A stretch of 64,000 nucleotides of DNA, taken from assembly GCA_009760855.2 (NCBI GenBank), contig WPIO01000049.1, forward strand, positions 2,744,501 through 2,808,500, written 5' to 3'. Shown one piece after another: positions 22,880 to 34,760 of the stretch. Origin of the DNA: Cristatella mucedo (lineage: Eukaryota > Bryozoa > Phylactolaemata > Cristatellidae). The notes under the pieces were generated by a model. That model had not been told where the DNA came from, searched no databases, and saw only the letters and a program-made list of their open reading frames with translations. Within the stretch, counting starts at the first letter, position 1; each line of letters opens with the position of its first letter. Both the position numbers and the translations under genes were made by a program.

Positions 22880-23915
22880 CGTAAGGCTTCTCTTCGGTTC
22901 GATTTAAACGAGTAAAAGTATCCATTAAACGAGCTGTGGCCGTCTAGCCTCGTACTTTTTAAACAGTTAGGGCGGAAAATGAGGATGAATAGACTCAAAA
23001 CGGAGTGACTGTGCCTTAAACTAAATGCAATCCAACTTTGCTGCCGTGCCATTATTTCAACATTCCTGTCTCTGTGACCACGTTGTGGCAAAGAAGGTTG
23101 GCAAACGTGACTGTCCTGTTTTGGTGACAATTTCGGGAACTGTAGTTTAAAAAAAAAGTGCCAGCTTCGAAAATAAGCTACGATGAAGAGCTAACACATA
23201 ACTTTGTAATTTAAAAAAAATCAGAGTGACCGAATACCTCGTGCCTCGGCACTGAGAGCCGAAATATGAGTTGAGACGTGGGGCGGAAATGGATTCCGAA
23301 GCGTCCGGCTTCCGGTCTAGCACTCTACCGTCTGAGCCTTCGAGACGACTTTATGTTCAATGCAAGGCTTTATCAATTTTCGCATTTAAATTTTTAATCA
23401 CATTCTCCAGCCGAATTCCCGTGCGCTACACGAAAGAATGGCTGTGATTATAATTTCAATTTTGAGGTTAACGCTAACTATACAGATGATGGGGATGAAG
23501 ATGACCACGATACAAGTACTGCTATCACAAGTTTTCTCTTACTTTAAAACGATAACAGGGAAAAACCTTGGTGCCTGTCCACTTATCTTTATTCAAGCAC
23601 AGTGGATCTAGAAACAGGTGAAAAAACACCATAATCACCCGAATGCTTCGTTTGCTATATGACGGCGGCAAACCTTTCCATCTAATCACGAGGAAACTGA
23701 AAAAATAAGTAAGTAAATTGTTGTAAGTAAATTGTTGTTGTGGCAAACCTTGAAATACTGAAAAATAGAAAACTCACCCTAAAAAAGGGACCAGCCAGCA
23801 TAGCTATTCTAACATGTGCTATCAATCTAAGTATGCTCACTTGATGATCACAGCAGCTCAGTCAAATCTTCCTACTTTCAGCAACGTATCACTGTAAACA
23901 GTTGAGCCGGCTAAG
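22880..23915. other. Intergenic, no gene recognised
   Basis: No family resemblance in any frame; only short A runs at 23143 and 23210. Confidence 0.5.
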
Positions 23916-23919
23916 AAAA

Positions 23920-24140
23920 GGACATCATAGACATGCTTACAAAGGACTTTTTGGGATTTTGACTATATTTCTGTAACTCACTGCTCTCAGGTCGTCCTGC
24001 TTTTATAAAGAGACTCTTATAGTGGGAGCGAAACTCTGCTGGCAGGCTTGTTGGCTGTGGATGTAGCAATAACCACATAATGCCACTTCTCACCGACCAG
24101 TACTGGTTCCTCGTCAAGTAGCCGAGCAATGTCAAGGTTT
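23920..24140 (+). mobile_element. Family 1 L2/CR1-type fragment
   Basis: The + strand shows a frameshifted FCNSLL...RP, RLVG and a WLPV-like region (CACTTCTCACCGACCAGTAC), aligned with about 5980-6140 of the long copy. Strongly diverged. Confidence 0.6.
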
Positions 24141-24144
24141 GGTT

Positions 24145-27100
24145 TCTCAATTTTAGATTCTCTATGTTTGTTTCTAAATGTTAGATACTCTACTATTTTG
24201 CTCCGGTCTCCCATTCTTTTGTAATTATTTATCAAGATTCACCATCGTACACCAGGCTCATCAAGCTCAAGTCGTATATTTGCTCCTCAAGCCAATCGTA
24301 AATTAACTTGAGAGTTTACACATTTTGGTGTAAATCAATTAAAAGTGATACTTTTTACTTCTGTATTTATTTATGCTAATTGTAAATGTACTATGGCAGC
24401 AGCTTGCTTCTCGTTAAGCATACATGCTTGCAGAAGTAGCCCGAGTGAGTGTCGGATTATCGTGCCAACTGCTGCTTAGTCACACGAAATCAAGTAGCAG
24501 CGAGTCATGCACGGTGACCAAGTACCAAAAAGCTGCCAACTGCCACCATTGCTTTCATACTCCTATTAAACGCACGCCTTCCACATTTGCAGCTCCTGCT
24601 CTGGGTCCTGCCTACCATTAGTCGCCTGGGAAGTGCTAGATGGCTTGAGGTCCCAGCTGTTCCGTCCATGTTACCTAAGCAGTGCTTCAGCAGCACGGCC
24701 ATGACGTAACCCACCAAAAATCATTTTCTCACACCTTGATCAAGTTCTTCCTGAAGGGCTCGGTGGAACATGCCCCAGGCCATCTCTGGGATCAGTCAAG
24801 AACTAACGACGTTTTAATTAAAATTCTGCAATGGACGACCATCTTTTTCTCATAGCATTCGAGTGAGTTACTTAACGTATAAAATACCATTATAGAATTA
24901 TTGGGATCATTAACAGGTTAGCCTGTGCCCGCATACAGAGTGGCTTTAACCTTTCCACAGTACACTCCACTGCACCACTGTTTCAACGACTAATCAGGAC
25001 ATGGTGCATCCGAACAAACGACTGCTGCTTTAGCTATCGTGTAGCTTCATGTTTCATACTTGATGTCCCTGACCTAGTATCGGACCAACCTATAACGCCT
25101 TCTTGCAGGACGACTTCCTCGACCACTGCATAGGTGATAGGGTTTATCGTGCGGTTTCTGACATGAGAGCAAACATAGGAAGCCATGGAGCGCTGGCTGC
25201 CACGCATCATCTACTAGGGTCACTAGCCAAAGAGCGAGCCCCTCGTCCAATCAGTGACGTCACTAGGCAGGATCCTAGCAGTACGCTTCCTCGCGTTTTT
25301 TCACTTTCGCCGATCCGACTCTCGCGAGTCCTCTCTAACTCGGCGGTTGCTCCAGCTATGCAGCTGCTCGGTATCTCCGCTCGCCCGAGGTTACGCGCAA
25401 GTGCCGAGATGGCTCAAACGTCAGGCTTCGCCAGGGTCCTATTGTCACTATCCTGTCGATCTCGTCTCTGCCGTTGAGGACTGCTCCTGCTGGCCGGCCT
25501 ACTGCCTCACTGCTGTTCGAATCCTGATCCAGAGCATCCGAGCACACCCTTCCCGTCATGGTTCATCAAGTGGTCTACTTGTCTCCGTCTATCGAGCCAA
25601 TGGAAACCGCCCATAGTGGCTTCCAACGTCGGATATCCTCTGTTCGCACGCTGCTCTGGGTCAGGATCTGCTAAGCTACTGCCGCTGAAGCTAGCTCCAC
25701 CTTGCGGTTAAATGGCTGCACAGTACCGGCAATAGCGGTCTCACTGCGGCTAGTAGCCTCGTACAGGGTGGTCAACCGTACCCAGCCCGACATGCTCCAC
25801 TGAATGCTATAGCTCGCTAGCTCCGGCTAATGAGTCAGCGATCAAATCATTGCAGAGGATTAGAAGATGCAAGTGCGAAATCTGTGAGACTGCCGCGATT
25901 TAAGTGATTAGTCCGTCGATCGTGAAGCAGCAGCCTACTAGAAGGAGCTTGTTTAAGCAGGGACTTGCAGCCGAGTCATGCTTACAGTGCCGCAAGAAGT
26001 GTTTTAAGGCCTCGACCGTTCGTGGCAATCCTTCTGCAACAGCTTGAATTTCCCTTGGCGTGTGCAGACACTAATGAGACCATGTCAGCGAATGGCATTA
26101 ATTAGGTAAAATCAGTGGCATCTTCTGTGTGTGCTCGGGGCGTAATTTTTGTGTAATAGCAGAAGCACAAGATAACTTTGCATAGCAATGAGAGTCATGA
26201 ATACGTTTTACATGCTAAATCACAAGAATTCATGTTCACCACATCTAAATCTAGTATAGAAGGCTGGCATATTTGTTCATTGTGTTGGGACAATAGCCGT
26301 TAACTCTCTTCTGGTGACATAAAAATTGAGCTGCTGAATAATATGAATAATATGGTCGATCCATTGCCCGAGCAGTGAAATGGTCCCCAAACGATGGCGT
26401 ACTGCGAGCTGGGGTTGGGGGCACTCCAACACGGTCAAGCAGAGCACTGGCTCTGTAGCCGCCCACCAACCGATAGCCAAGCCACAGCATTACGACACGA
26501 TAATGCAAAGACGTACGACCGTGGCGTCTGAGTAAGAGACGTCGGCTATCTGCTATGTCGAGCGGAGGTAAGGGTAGTTTAGGCAGCACTGATAAATAAG
26601 GGCGGCTCAGACTTCTCACAGGCCCTTCTTGCAAACTTCGCCGCTCAGTCGGTGGAATTGCAATATTTCGTTCCATTGTCATCAGCAGTTGCCGGTTCTA
26701 CAAACATTCTTGTCGTACCTACTACCTAGGTAAATGAGACGAAACAAGCTGATTTAACAATCCCAATTGCATGTAAAAAATACTAACCACGGACGAAAGG
26801 AAATGCTAATTTTCCAAACTAACTACCGTGTTCCTCTGGTTTCCAATGATGCAATTCTTCAAAGTGCTCGCATCAGCGAAATCGCCGGGCAATAAATCAG
26901 TGTTTCGAGATCGTCGTCTGCTGGTACGATAAGAGGTCTCCGAGTAGTCACCGACTCCCGGATTGCACCAGCTCTAGCCCTCGCTCCGCCATTCCCTCCC
27001 GCTTGGTGAGCACATCCGCTCCCTGCTGCGGGTGAAAAGGAGGCTGCCTGTCGAACTGCTTCGGCTAGAACGCATGCCTGCGACACTAGTGCATAAGGTA

Positions 27101-29334
27101 CCGGCGACAGCTCGAGTGCTGTCTGCTGACTAGCAAAAACGCCGGACTCGCATCGGCGAGGAGAGGCTCCTTCTGAGCCCATGGGCGGCAACACTGCCTC
27201 AACCTGCAGGCAGGTGTTTGCTGGCCAATTGAAGCTGCCCTAGCTGAATTAGGGCCAAGAAGTGAAGCCGAGGCCAGGATGGCCAAGAAAGAGGCGTTCC
27301 CACCATTTTCTACTGAAAGTTTTGCTACTTGGCATGAATGACTGCTTTTACAATCCAGGAGAGGGACACAGAGGCTGCTGTTTCGGTAGAGTTCCTAACG
27401 AGGAACTTGAAACCGGCACACGTGTGGGTAGTCATGTCGGTTTGCCCGGAAGCGCAGCTGAGTATTATGGGTGTAAAGTAATAATTCCAGTCAGCCAGAC
27501 AACGCCCGGCTACTAACAAACCCACTTCAGAACGTCCATGCAGGAAGGCACGCACGGTCGCACAGGCAGGTGAGTGTTCACATTGGCACGCCCAAGTAAG
27601 AAAAGCGAATGCACTGAGCACCCAGCGACGCATCGATGGATGCACCGATTACATCCGGGGGCCGGCTCGACAATAATTTCCTCTTACTTGTCCGGCAATG
27701 TCCCTATTCTTCCTTACTGATTAAATATCCGCGAATTGCATCGCCTCCAATTTTCTACGTTTATTATCATCTGGAGCTCTTGGGTCATAAATGTAGCGGT
27801 TGAAGTGATTTAGCAATGGATTCCTCATAGATCGCGACAGATCGAAGGCAGATCGGGAGTAATATCAAGTGCACAGAACTACACTTGCAGCACGCTTAGA
27901 AAATTGGCAGCATAAAGTAGGGTGATAATTGCAGCAGTACGAAGCCAAATATAATCAACCAAGCACGACTGACATTGAGGCATGCAGGTAATATGCCCTT
28001 TCAAACCATAAGTTGGAGAAGAAATCTCGACGAAGCTTCGAAGAGCAAAGAATTATTACAATAACGCTAAATACACCGAAGGCTGGCCCGATGTTAGGTT
28101 CATCTAGCTCTCCCTAGCTCGTGCAGTGCTATGACCCACACGTGCAGTTAATGTTCCTGACTACTATGGAAGGTACAGATTAATCACGAACCGCAGTCGA
28201 CGAGACTTTGCAGAGTCTCTGCCAAGGAAAATAAGCCAAGAGTTATTTTCATGTAACCGATCGCACCAGTGGCCACTCAGCCGCAGTCACAATTAGGGTA
28301 CCAATAAGCAGTACCAATGCAAGACTTAGCCAATGACTCCTGCATGCCAGGTATGCTAGCCCGCCCATTGTGGCTGATAGCACGTGCCAGCCCAGCATCA
28401 ATCACTAAATTTGCGTTTCAGGCGGTGGCTGATCTTTCATAGGGTTAGCAGAAAAATCACGACGTTCTGAAAAAGGGGGATGAGAAATTTTGACATTATA
28501 AAAAGCCCAAAAATTAGACCAAAGCTAATTGATGCCATCGAACTAATTTTAAAATCATAGCGAATATACTTGAGCATATTGGACTGCATAACTAAGTTTG
28601 TATAGTGCGGTATTAAGCAGTTAATCCGCATTGCTTCTTATTCCTCAGATGTAAACATAATGATGCTTATTCGATGCAATCTTTGATTTGGGACTGGGGC
28701 GGGGATTAAATTTGAAATACAAAATTTCCACTGAGAAAAATGGCAAATTCAAGTCAAACGGTTCACATTTTGCCAGAAAGAACGGTAGATGAATGACAGC
28801 CGGCTGAAGTTTTCTCGCTAGTCCTTAAAATACGAATATTCAAAAGGGTTAAGAAACGAATACTTGTTCTTTATTTTCGGACAAAAATTGATTACTCGAA
28901 AAAGTCTCTTAACTCGCTCCTCAGTCAGATTTCCTTTAGCTGTCCACATATTGGTGACGTTCAATGTCAAGTTTATCCTGGTGAATGCACAAAAGCCCTC
29001 GCTCGCTCCTCAGCGTACGCTCGCATGTTATCATCGAATGTGTCATGATGAGCATAGATTATATGGAGTTTGATGAAAGTTCTGCATTGCATTATGGCAT
29101 GATTACTAATGAGAGCCTCAACCGGATGGTCGTAGTTTTCTTCAGCTTTGTGTTTTCCAAGAAAGCCGCGAGAAAAGGCAACTAAACTGCTCCGACCTCA
29201 TCGACTTTGTCTGGTAAAATCGTCGCACTCGGTGACTTTCATTTATACAAAATCTATTGAAGGTCACAGCTTTTAAGTTTGCCTCCAAGTGCAATTGACA
29301 GACTTCATGGAGGTACTTTGAAGCTGCCTACTTA
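24145..29334. other. Long intergenic stretch, no gene recognised
   Basis: About 5.2 kb. GC-rich open frames occur (25103-25616 on +, 26251-26682 and 26859-27194 on -), but none shows a domain, conserved motif, splice pattern or paralogue in the window, and overlapping frames on both strands are equally open. I treat them as chance. Confidence 0.5.
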
Positions 29335-30425
29335 TGGCAAAGACCTGTACCTTTGCTTTGATCCCACACAGCCATCGAGTACCTCGAATTCTCTCAACTC
29401 ACTTGCTGCATGTATTGATGACCTCCACACATGGATGGCAGCAAATTTTCTAAAACTAAGCGATGATAGGACTAACTTACAAGTTATGTGCAAACCCAGT
29501 GTGATTCAGACATTGGAAAGGTTGACTCGTGAAATACGCTCTGCCAGTATATCACCTGTTGAATCGGCTCGAAATATAATTGTCATGTTCCAAAGTGACC
29601 TCTCGCTAGATGACCACATCAGCTCCACAGTAAAGTCTGCCTACTTTCAGCTACACACAAGTGCTAAATATTCAGGCTTGTTCAGATAATAATACGACGT
29701 CTAAGTTTGTCCATGCATTTGTGACATCCCGTCTTGAGTTCTGTAACTCACTGCTTGCTGGCCTACCTGTATGTGCAATCAGGCGATTGCAGATGGTGCA
29801 AAACTCCACAGCTAAGGTTGCTTGTCGTGAGCCTCGCAGTTACCACATTACACCACTTCTCGCCAACCTGCGCTGGCTACCAGTCAAGCAACGGATTGAC
29901 TTCAAGGTTTTGTCGCTCACTTTTAGGTCACTTCATTCTTTGGCCCCAGCCTATATCTCAGATCTATTCCCCCATCAGGCCAAGCATTGTACCACCCGCT
30001 TTTTGGAATCCAACAGTTTACAATCACCTCGTACAAACTTCATATGCTTTGGAGACCGTGCATTCAGTACGCATGCTCCCAAAGCCTGGAACTCCCTCCC
30101 GACCTGCATCAGAACGTCCCCTGACTTGACCACATTTAAAAATAACTTTAAAACTTACCTATTTAGGACGGCATTTAGTGGGTCCCTGTGACCCTTCTTT
30201 CATGTGCTTATGGGTGCTGACACTATGCATGCTGCCACTAACCACATTTACATGCTGACAATGGGCATGTCACCCCTAGCAATTTTATTCATGCTGTTTA
30301 TCAAGCATGATATCAATCACTATTCAATCGCGTTTCCCTTTGCAGTAAATGTAAAGCACCTAGAAAGAGACTGATTTCTCTGAGGGTACTTTATCAAGTG
30401 CATTATTATTACTATTATTATTACA
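29335..30425 (+). pseudogene. L2/CR1-type retrotransposon, family 1, 5'-truncated copy
   Basis: It begins just past the YADD box (DLYLCFDPTQP), so it has no catalytic residues. Coding similarity runs through FLKLSDDRT, a frameshift near 29680, LEFCNSLLAGLP, RWLPVKQRIDF and NSLPTCIRTSPDLTTFKNNF, stopping at about 30191. A full 3' UTR follows, with GCAAATGTAAAGCACCTAGA, GGGTACTTTATCAAGTGC and a terminal (ATT)n. 5' truncation and the microsatellite-like tail fit target-primed reverse transcription. Confidence 0.9.
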
Positions 30426-30429
30426 AACA

Positions 30430-32279
30430 ACTGAGATGATAGCTTCATGGTGCCAAACTTGAGTTGAATTGGTAATATCAGTACATTCCTAGTTTCTACT
30501 AACGGATCCTAGTTGTTTTTTTTCCGTACTGATAACTCTCTCTGCTGTCTCCAGCCTTTTTATGGCTATTTGTCTAAGTGTCTTGGCAAAGAAAACGCGG
30601 ATACTTCTTAAGACAGCCACGGAGTCCCATAAGGAATTCCTCTATTTTTCAATATCAACTGACCTTCCAGCCATCGTCTCCGTAACTCGTAGCACTCAGC
30701 AATATCTTAGCCCTAGAACAGTACTATTTTGCTATAGTCTCCGCAAATGTCAAGTGTCTATAAAGAGATTTGGATCTATTATGGTGCTATAATTACGCAT
30801 TGTTATTATTATTGCTATTATTAAACGAAGGAGCTGCACCACGTCAAAAGCATGAAGACAGATGCTTTCGAAGCAAAGTAGGCAGCCGACAGAATGTGCG
30901 GATTCTCTAGTTTATTTAGAAGGCCAACGTAAAGCTAGCTAAGTCGCACCCGTCGTAGCTTCAAATTATAGAGCGGCTCATATTCATACTTCATGTTTCA
31001 CTTCGTCGACCCGCTAAACTAGCCGTGCTTCCTTTAAGTACAATCTATATCGCGGATAATATTTACCTATCTTTTTGAGAGTAAAGTACAAATACGAAAT
31101 ATGCATTGCACCGTATAAACCCAAACGTCTGTCTGAGCCTCTTTAAATGTGCTAAGAATTGTACCCTAGAGTGGGCGGACCCACTGACATTCGATATGTC
31201 GGGCTGGGCGTCGCCTTGCCCCGGAAGGGTAAAGCCTGGGGTCAGCTCCGAGAGTTCCGTGGACCGTAACTGGGTACAAGGTACTCACTCTCTTTCGGCG
31301 GAAGCTCTCAACGGTGTTGGACGTCCGCTCCGTCTACCACAGAGTACTCAGCTAGCCGGGTCTTGGACGGCATACGCTTGTACTGGTGAGACGGAGTCCT
31401 GCGACGGTGCGACTTTGGAAGCCGATTGAGCACTATCACGTTCGTTCGCACTTGCAGCGTCATCCCGCGCCCCTGTAGTTTACCTTGTATAGGACCTTCC
31501 TCTGTAGGCTTGTTTAGTGCCCTCCTTTGTATAGCGCATGCGAGTATATTATATAAAGTGTTGTGTACCCGATTGATCACGCGTGAACCACTGTTACCGG
31601 AGGGCCCGGCGTAATGACCTAGAACGGACATAGATAGTAGCGACCCAAAGTGGGAGTTAGCTGCTGGCCCCTGGAACTCAGCTACAGAATGCCGCCGCTT
31701 TCTAGCCAATCGGATGCGCAAATAACGTTCCCGTCGCAGCCGAGACTCTTTGACTGGCGTGACGTGGCTTCTATCTCGGCGGCTGCAGCCGTCTGCACGC
31801 TGGAGCTTCGTGTGCCTCGATTAACTTCCGGATCGGCCAAACTATGCAAGTGCGGCTTCGCCTAGAAGTCTCCACGCCGCAGCACCTCTTGCTGGAAATA
31901 GGTGCTTGAACATAGTAAAGCGAATTGCTCAGGTTAGACACGATGGGAAAATTTCTGTCATCACTCTGAGACTAAATCCGATCGAGACTCTATTAACGTT
32001 ACGGCTCAACCCATCTAATCCCTGGCCGCTTTAGAGTTTCAGTCACAGACGGAACTCACTGACGTTTCGCCAGACGCAGCGAGGCACATCTCTGTGCATA
32101 CCATCCATCGATATCTCGTTGTTATCGTTCTATCAGGGTCAAAGTTTAGCTCAGAAACCTTTTTATTTCCACCTCCCGTCGTTGCTTCAGCCCGGAAGCT
32201 GTGTAGTTTAAAAGCTCTGAGCACGAAGTGCAGTGCCTTTAAACGCTTGCTCCATGCCTGAACAGCTATACCGAGCAGA
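30430..32279. other. Intergenic, no gene recognised
   Basis: Open frames near 31106-31721 on both strands lack recognisable domains. A TATATAAAG element at 31551 was considered as an LTR promoter and not supported. Confidence 0.45.
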
Positions 32280-32282
32280 TCT

Positions 32283-32345
32283 TTTATTGATTTATTAAGT
32301 TTATTATTTATTCTATTTATTTATTTAAATTTATTTTATTTACGA
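32283..32345. repeat. (TTTA)n-rich tract
   Basis: TTTATTTA-type low-complexity sequence of about 60 bases. Confidence 0.85.
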
Positions 32346-33955
32346 ACTTGCTGAACAAGATGCTGGACGCATCCCAAAATTTCCTTCGTACTGAGTCACC
32401 AAGTGTGGATGATGGTCCTTGCCAAAATGATTCCTCCTGCCTTCAAGACCGGAATTTCTGCTGCTGGGCAAATAATTTGTTTAAGCTATCGTGAGTTTCA
32501 CAAGTTTACAAGAAAGTTGCACACTGAAATAGCCTACCAGGCGTAGCTCAATTGCTGATCGAAACGTTTACCAGAACTGCTTTCCAGTTGGGGTTCAGCT
32601 CTAGGACCATAATTGCTAATGGACAAGCTTGAGCAGAGTGCTTGCTTGGTCGATGCTGTAAGAGCACAGTTGAGATTTATATTCGCGTGCAGAAAAACGC
32701 ATCTGGGTTTTTACGTCCAGATGATGTGGCGGATCATCGACGACAATGTTTGCTGAGTTTAGGATAATGCCAATTTCGGCCTCGTTATTCTCTGCAGCAG
32801 GTCGGCCGAGAGCATAAGTGCAATGCATCCTCACCGACAATTTTTGTGAGTCTCCGTTACATTTAACATAAACCGTTCTGCTAAACTTGAAGTAAACGCG
32901 AATCCGTTAGCCAGCTCACGGAAGTAAGGCCTGCCGCACCGGCAGCCGATCGGAAACCGGACTGCCGTCAAGCCGTTGCCTTGACGACGCCTCGGCTGTC
33001 TCGCCCTTGGAGTGTGGTGGCTTTAGCTACACGCTACACATAAAAAATCCAGACTCTAAGCACAGTGCTCATCAAGCTACGCATTTTGCTGGTCTCAAAC
33101 CCTCTGTGGGCCAGGCCTAATTATCCGAATCAATTTTACGACGAGTGGTAGCTGCTATCTAGCGGCGGCAGCAGCTGGGCATTTCGCTCGCTAGCAGTAG
33201 GCAGAAACTATTGGGAGCGCGTAACGCTGATTGCCATCTTTTAAATCGGCAGACGGTATAAACGCTAGCCTTGCGAGCGGCAAGTGTCCAGTGCAGGGCT
33301 ACTCCGATCCTCGCCTGGTGAACCAGTGGATCTGTTAGTGGTATCCGTCTGCGAAACGTCTTTAGCGGCCGTCATCTTTGCCGAGTAGACAGCTTTTCTT
33401 GAATTCCGGATCGGCGAAACACTGCCCCGGCTGACGTGTGCACCCAGTTAGCATCCAACCTGTTTCCACGACGACGGCCCAGCGAGGGCTGTGCAGCGAC
33501 TATAAGCGAGGCGTCGCCTGGCCCCTTGTAGTGGTCATCAAGCTCCCTCATGGCAGTAATCGCCAAGACAGAAGACAATGCCGCTAAGACTGCGAGATGT
33601 TCGTCTTATTTACATTCTGGAGCAGCCTTTGCTGTGAGACCTAGAGTGGGACGCGGAAGCAGTGGGCAATTAGCACTCAAGCAGTGAGGGCGATATCCTT
33701 GAACGCATCGGTCTTCGGGGATCTCAAGTTCGCTTGGCTTACGATTGCCGGCGCAGTGACCACTCCCACGACCACTTGAGGAACACAGAAAAGACTACCA
33801 ACAAGGCAGAGGAGCAAAAGGCGGAACCTAGGCGAAGGCTTTGCCTCGACGGGCGTCGTGGCTGCAAACGAAGGATGCATCAAGCCGACTGGTCACCCTG
33901 GTCGTCCGACGGCGGTCGACCAGCAGCTGGGCTGCCGAGACAGTGAGACGACACC
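32346..33955. other. Intergenic, no gene recognised
   Basis: Only short unsupported open frames. Confidence 0.45.
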
Positions 33956-33959
33956 GTAT

Positions 33960-34112
33960 AGGCAAGAGGTAAGGCGGCTGTTTTTCACAACCTTGGTCCT
34001 GAGTTTTCGGGTGCGAGTCTTTCGGTGGGTGATTCTTTCTCGCCACTGCAAGAGGTGCTTATAGCCCTAAAGGCTCTTCTGTCGCTTTACAAAAAAGGCG
34101 GTTAAGTCAACT
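33960..34112 (+). mobile_element. SINE-A copy, first of a tandem pair
   Basis: A + strand copy lacking the first bases: AGGTAAGGCGGCTG, GGTCCTGAG, a degraded box B GGTGCGAGTCTT, CGCCACTGCAAG, AAGGCTCTTCTGTCGCTTTA and CAAAAAAGGCGGTTAAGTCA. It ends directly before the next copy. Confidence 0.85.
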
Positions 34113-34116
34113 AGTA

Positions 34117-34308
34117 TTGGTGAGCCTTGATGGCACACTATGTAAGGTGGCTGCTTTTCACGACTTAGGTCCCGAGGTCGTGAGTTTGAATTCTGCGGTG
34201 CTCAATCCTTTATTGCTACTCCAAGCATTGGTGATAGCAACCATGGCTCTTCGTCGCTATACACAAGAGGCTGTTAAATCAGCAAGTATTTATTTATTTA
34301 TTTATTCA
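34117..34308 (+). mobile_element. SINE-A copy with (TTTA)n tail, downstream of opsin 2
   Basis: A nearly full copy: GATGGCACACTATGTAAGGT (box A), GTCCCGAGGTCGTGAGTTTG (box B region), GCTCTTCGTCGCTATACA, AGAGGCTGTTAAATCAGC, then (ATTT)n at about 34284-34305. It is antisense to opsin 2; on the opsin strand the tail reads as repeated AATAAA beginning about 25 bases after the stop codon. Confidence 0.85.
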
Positions 34309-34310
34309 TT
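34284..34310 (-). promoter_or_regulatory. Putative opsin 2 polyadenylation signals
   Basis: The reverse complement of the SINE-A tail gives overlapping AATAAATAAATAAA plus GAATGAATAAA within 20-45 bases of the opsin 2 stop. Inference from sequence only; no transcript evidence. Confidence 0.45.
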
Positions 34311-34328
34311 CATGTTGATCAAGCCGTG

Positions 34329-34760
34329 TCAAAATGTTGGAGCTGAATTTAAATGGTCGCTAGGCGCAGACACAGCAGTACCTTTTCGAGTGGACGTCGG
34401 TGGACGCAGTCTGTACGACTGGTGCAACGTGTCGGCTGCATCAGCCGACTCCCGTAGGTCTCGTTGGTTCATCTGCAGCGATGTGTAGTTGCCTTGCCAA
34501 CCTCTGTCATCGCTGCTGCCTTGCTGCGAAAATCGGGACCCGAGCCTCTGGACAAGACGCCGAAGCTGGGCCTTTTGATGGCGACTCATTAGAAGAACTA
34601 TGAACCCGCTCGCTAGCGGCGACAGCTTGGACATGATCGCCGGAACTGCCAGGATCCCCGGTGGAATGCTTGCAGCGTGGCTGCCGAAGGCAGTGTAGAA
34701 GCTTATGATGGCGTACGGAGACCAGCAGGCAATAAATGAAGAGCCAATCGTGATGACCAC
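34329..34760 (-). CDS. Opsin 2 exon 5: TM6, TM7, C-terminus
   Basis: The acceptor CGTTTTCAG precedes 34760, phase 0. It encodes V275-F417. TM6 carries ACWSPYA. TM7 carries VPAIMSKLSPLASGF, with the Schiff-base lysine codon AAG at 34628-34626. Helix 8 follows (SRHQKAQLRRLVQR), then a hydrophilic tail of about 70 residues rich in Ser, Asp, Arg and Gln, with no cysteine. Stop TGA at 34331-34329. The acceptor sequence and position are the same as in opsin 1. Confidence 0.92.
   Translation of the reverse strand: MVITIGSSFIACWSPYAIISFYTAFGSHAASIPPGILAVPAIMSKLSPLASGFIVLLMSRHQKAQLRRLVQRLGSRFSQQGSSDDRGWQGNYTSLQMNQRDLRESADAADTLHQSYRLRPPTSTRKGTAVSAPSDHLNSAPTF

Noticed and set aside
25103-27194. GC-rich open frames on both strands
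   Set aside because: No motif, signal peptide, splice-consistent partner or paralogue; overlapping frames on opposite strands are equally open.
31160-31640. A possible solo LTR with a TATATAAAG box
   Set aside because: No paired copy, TG...CA ends or primer-binding site could be established within the window.
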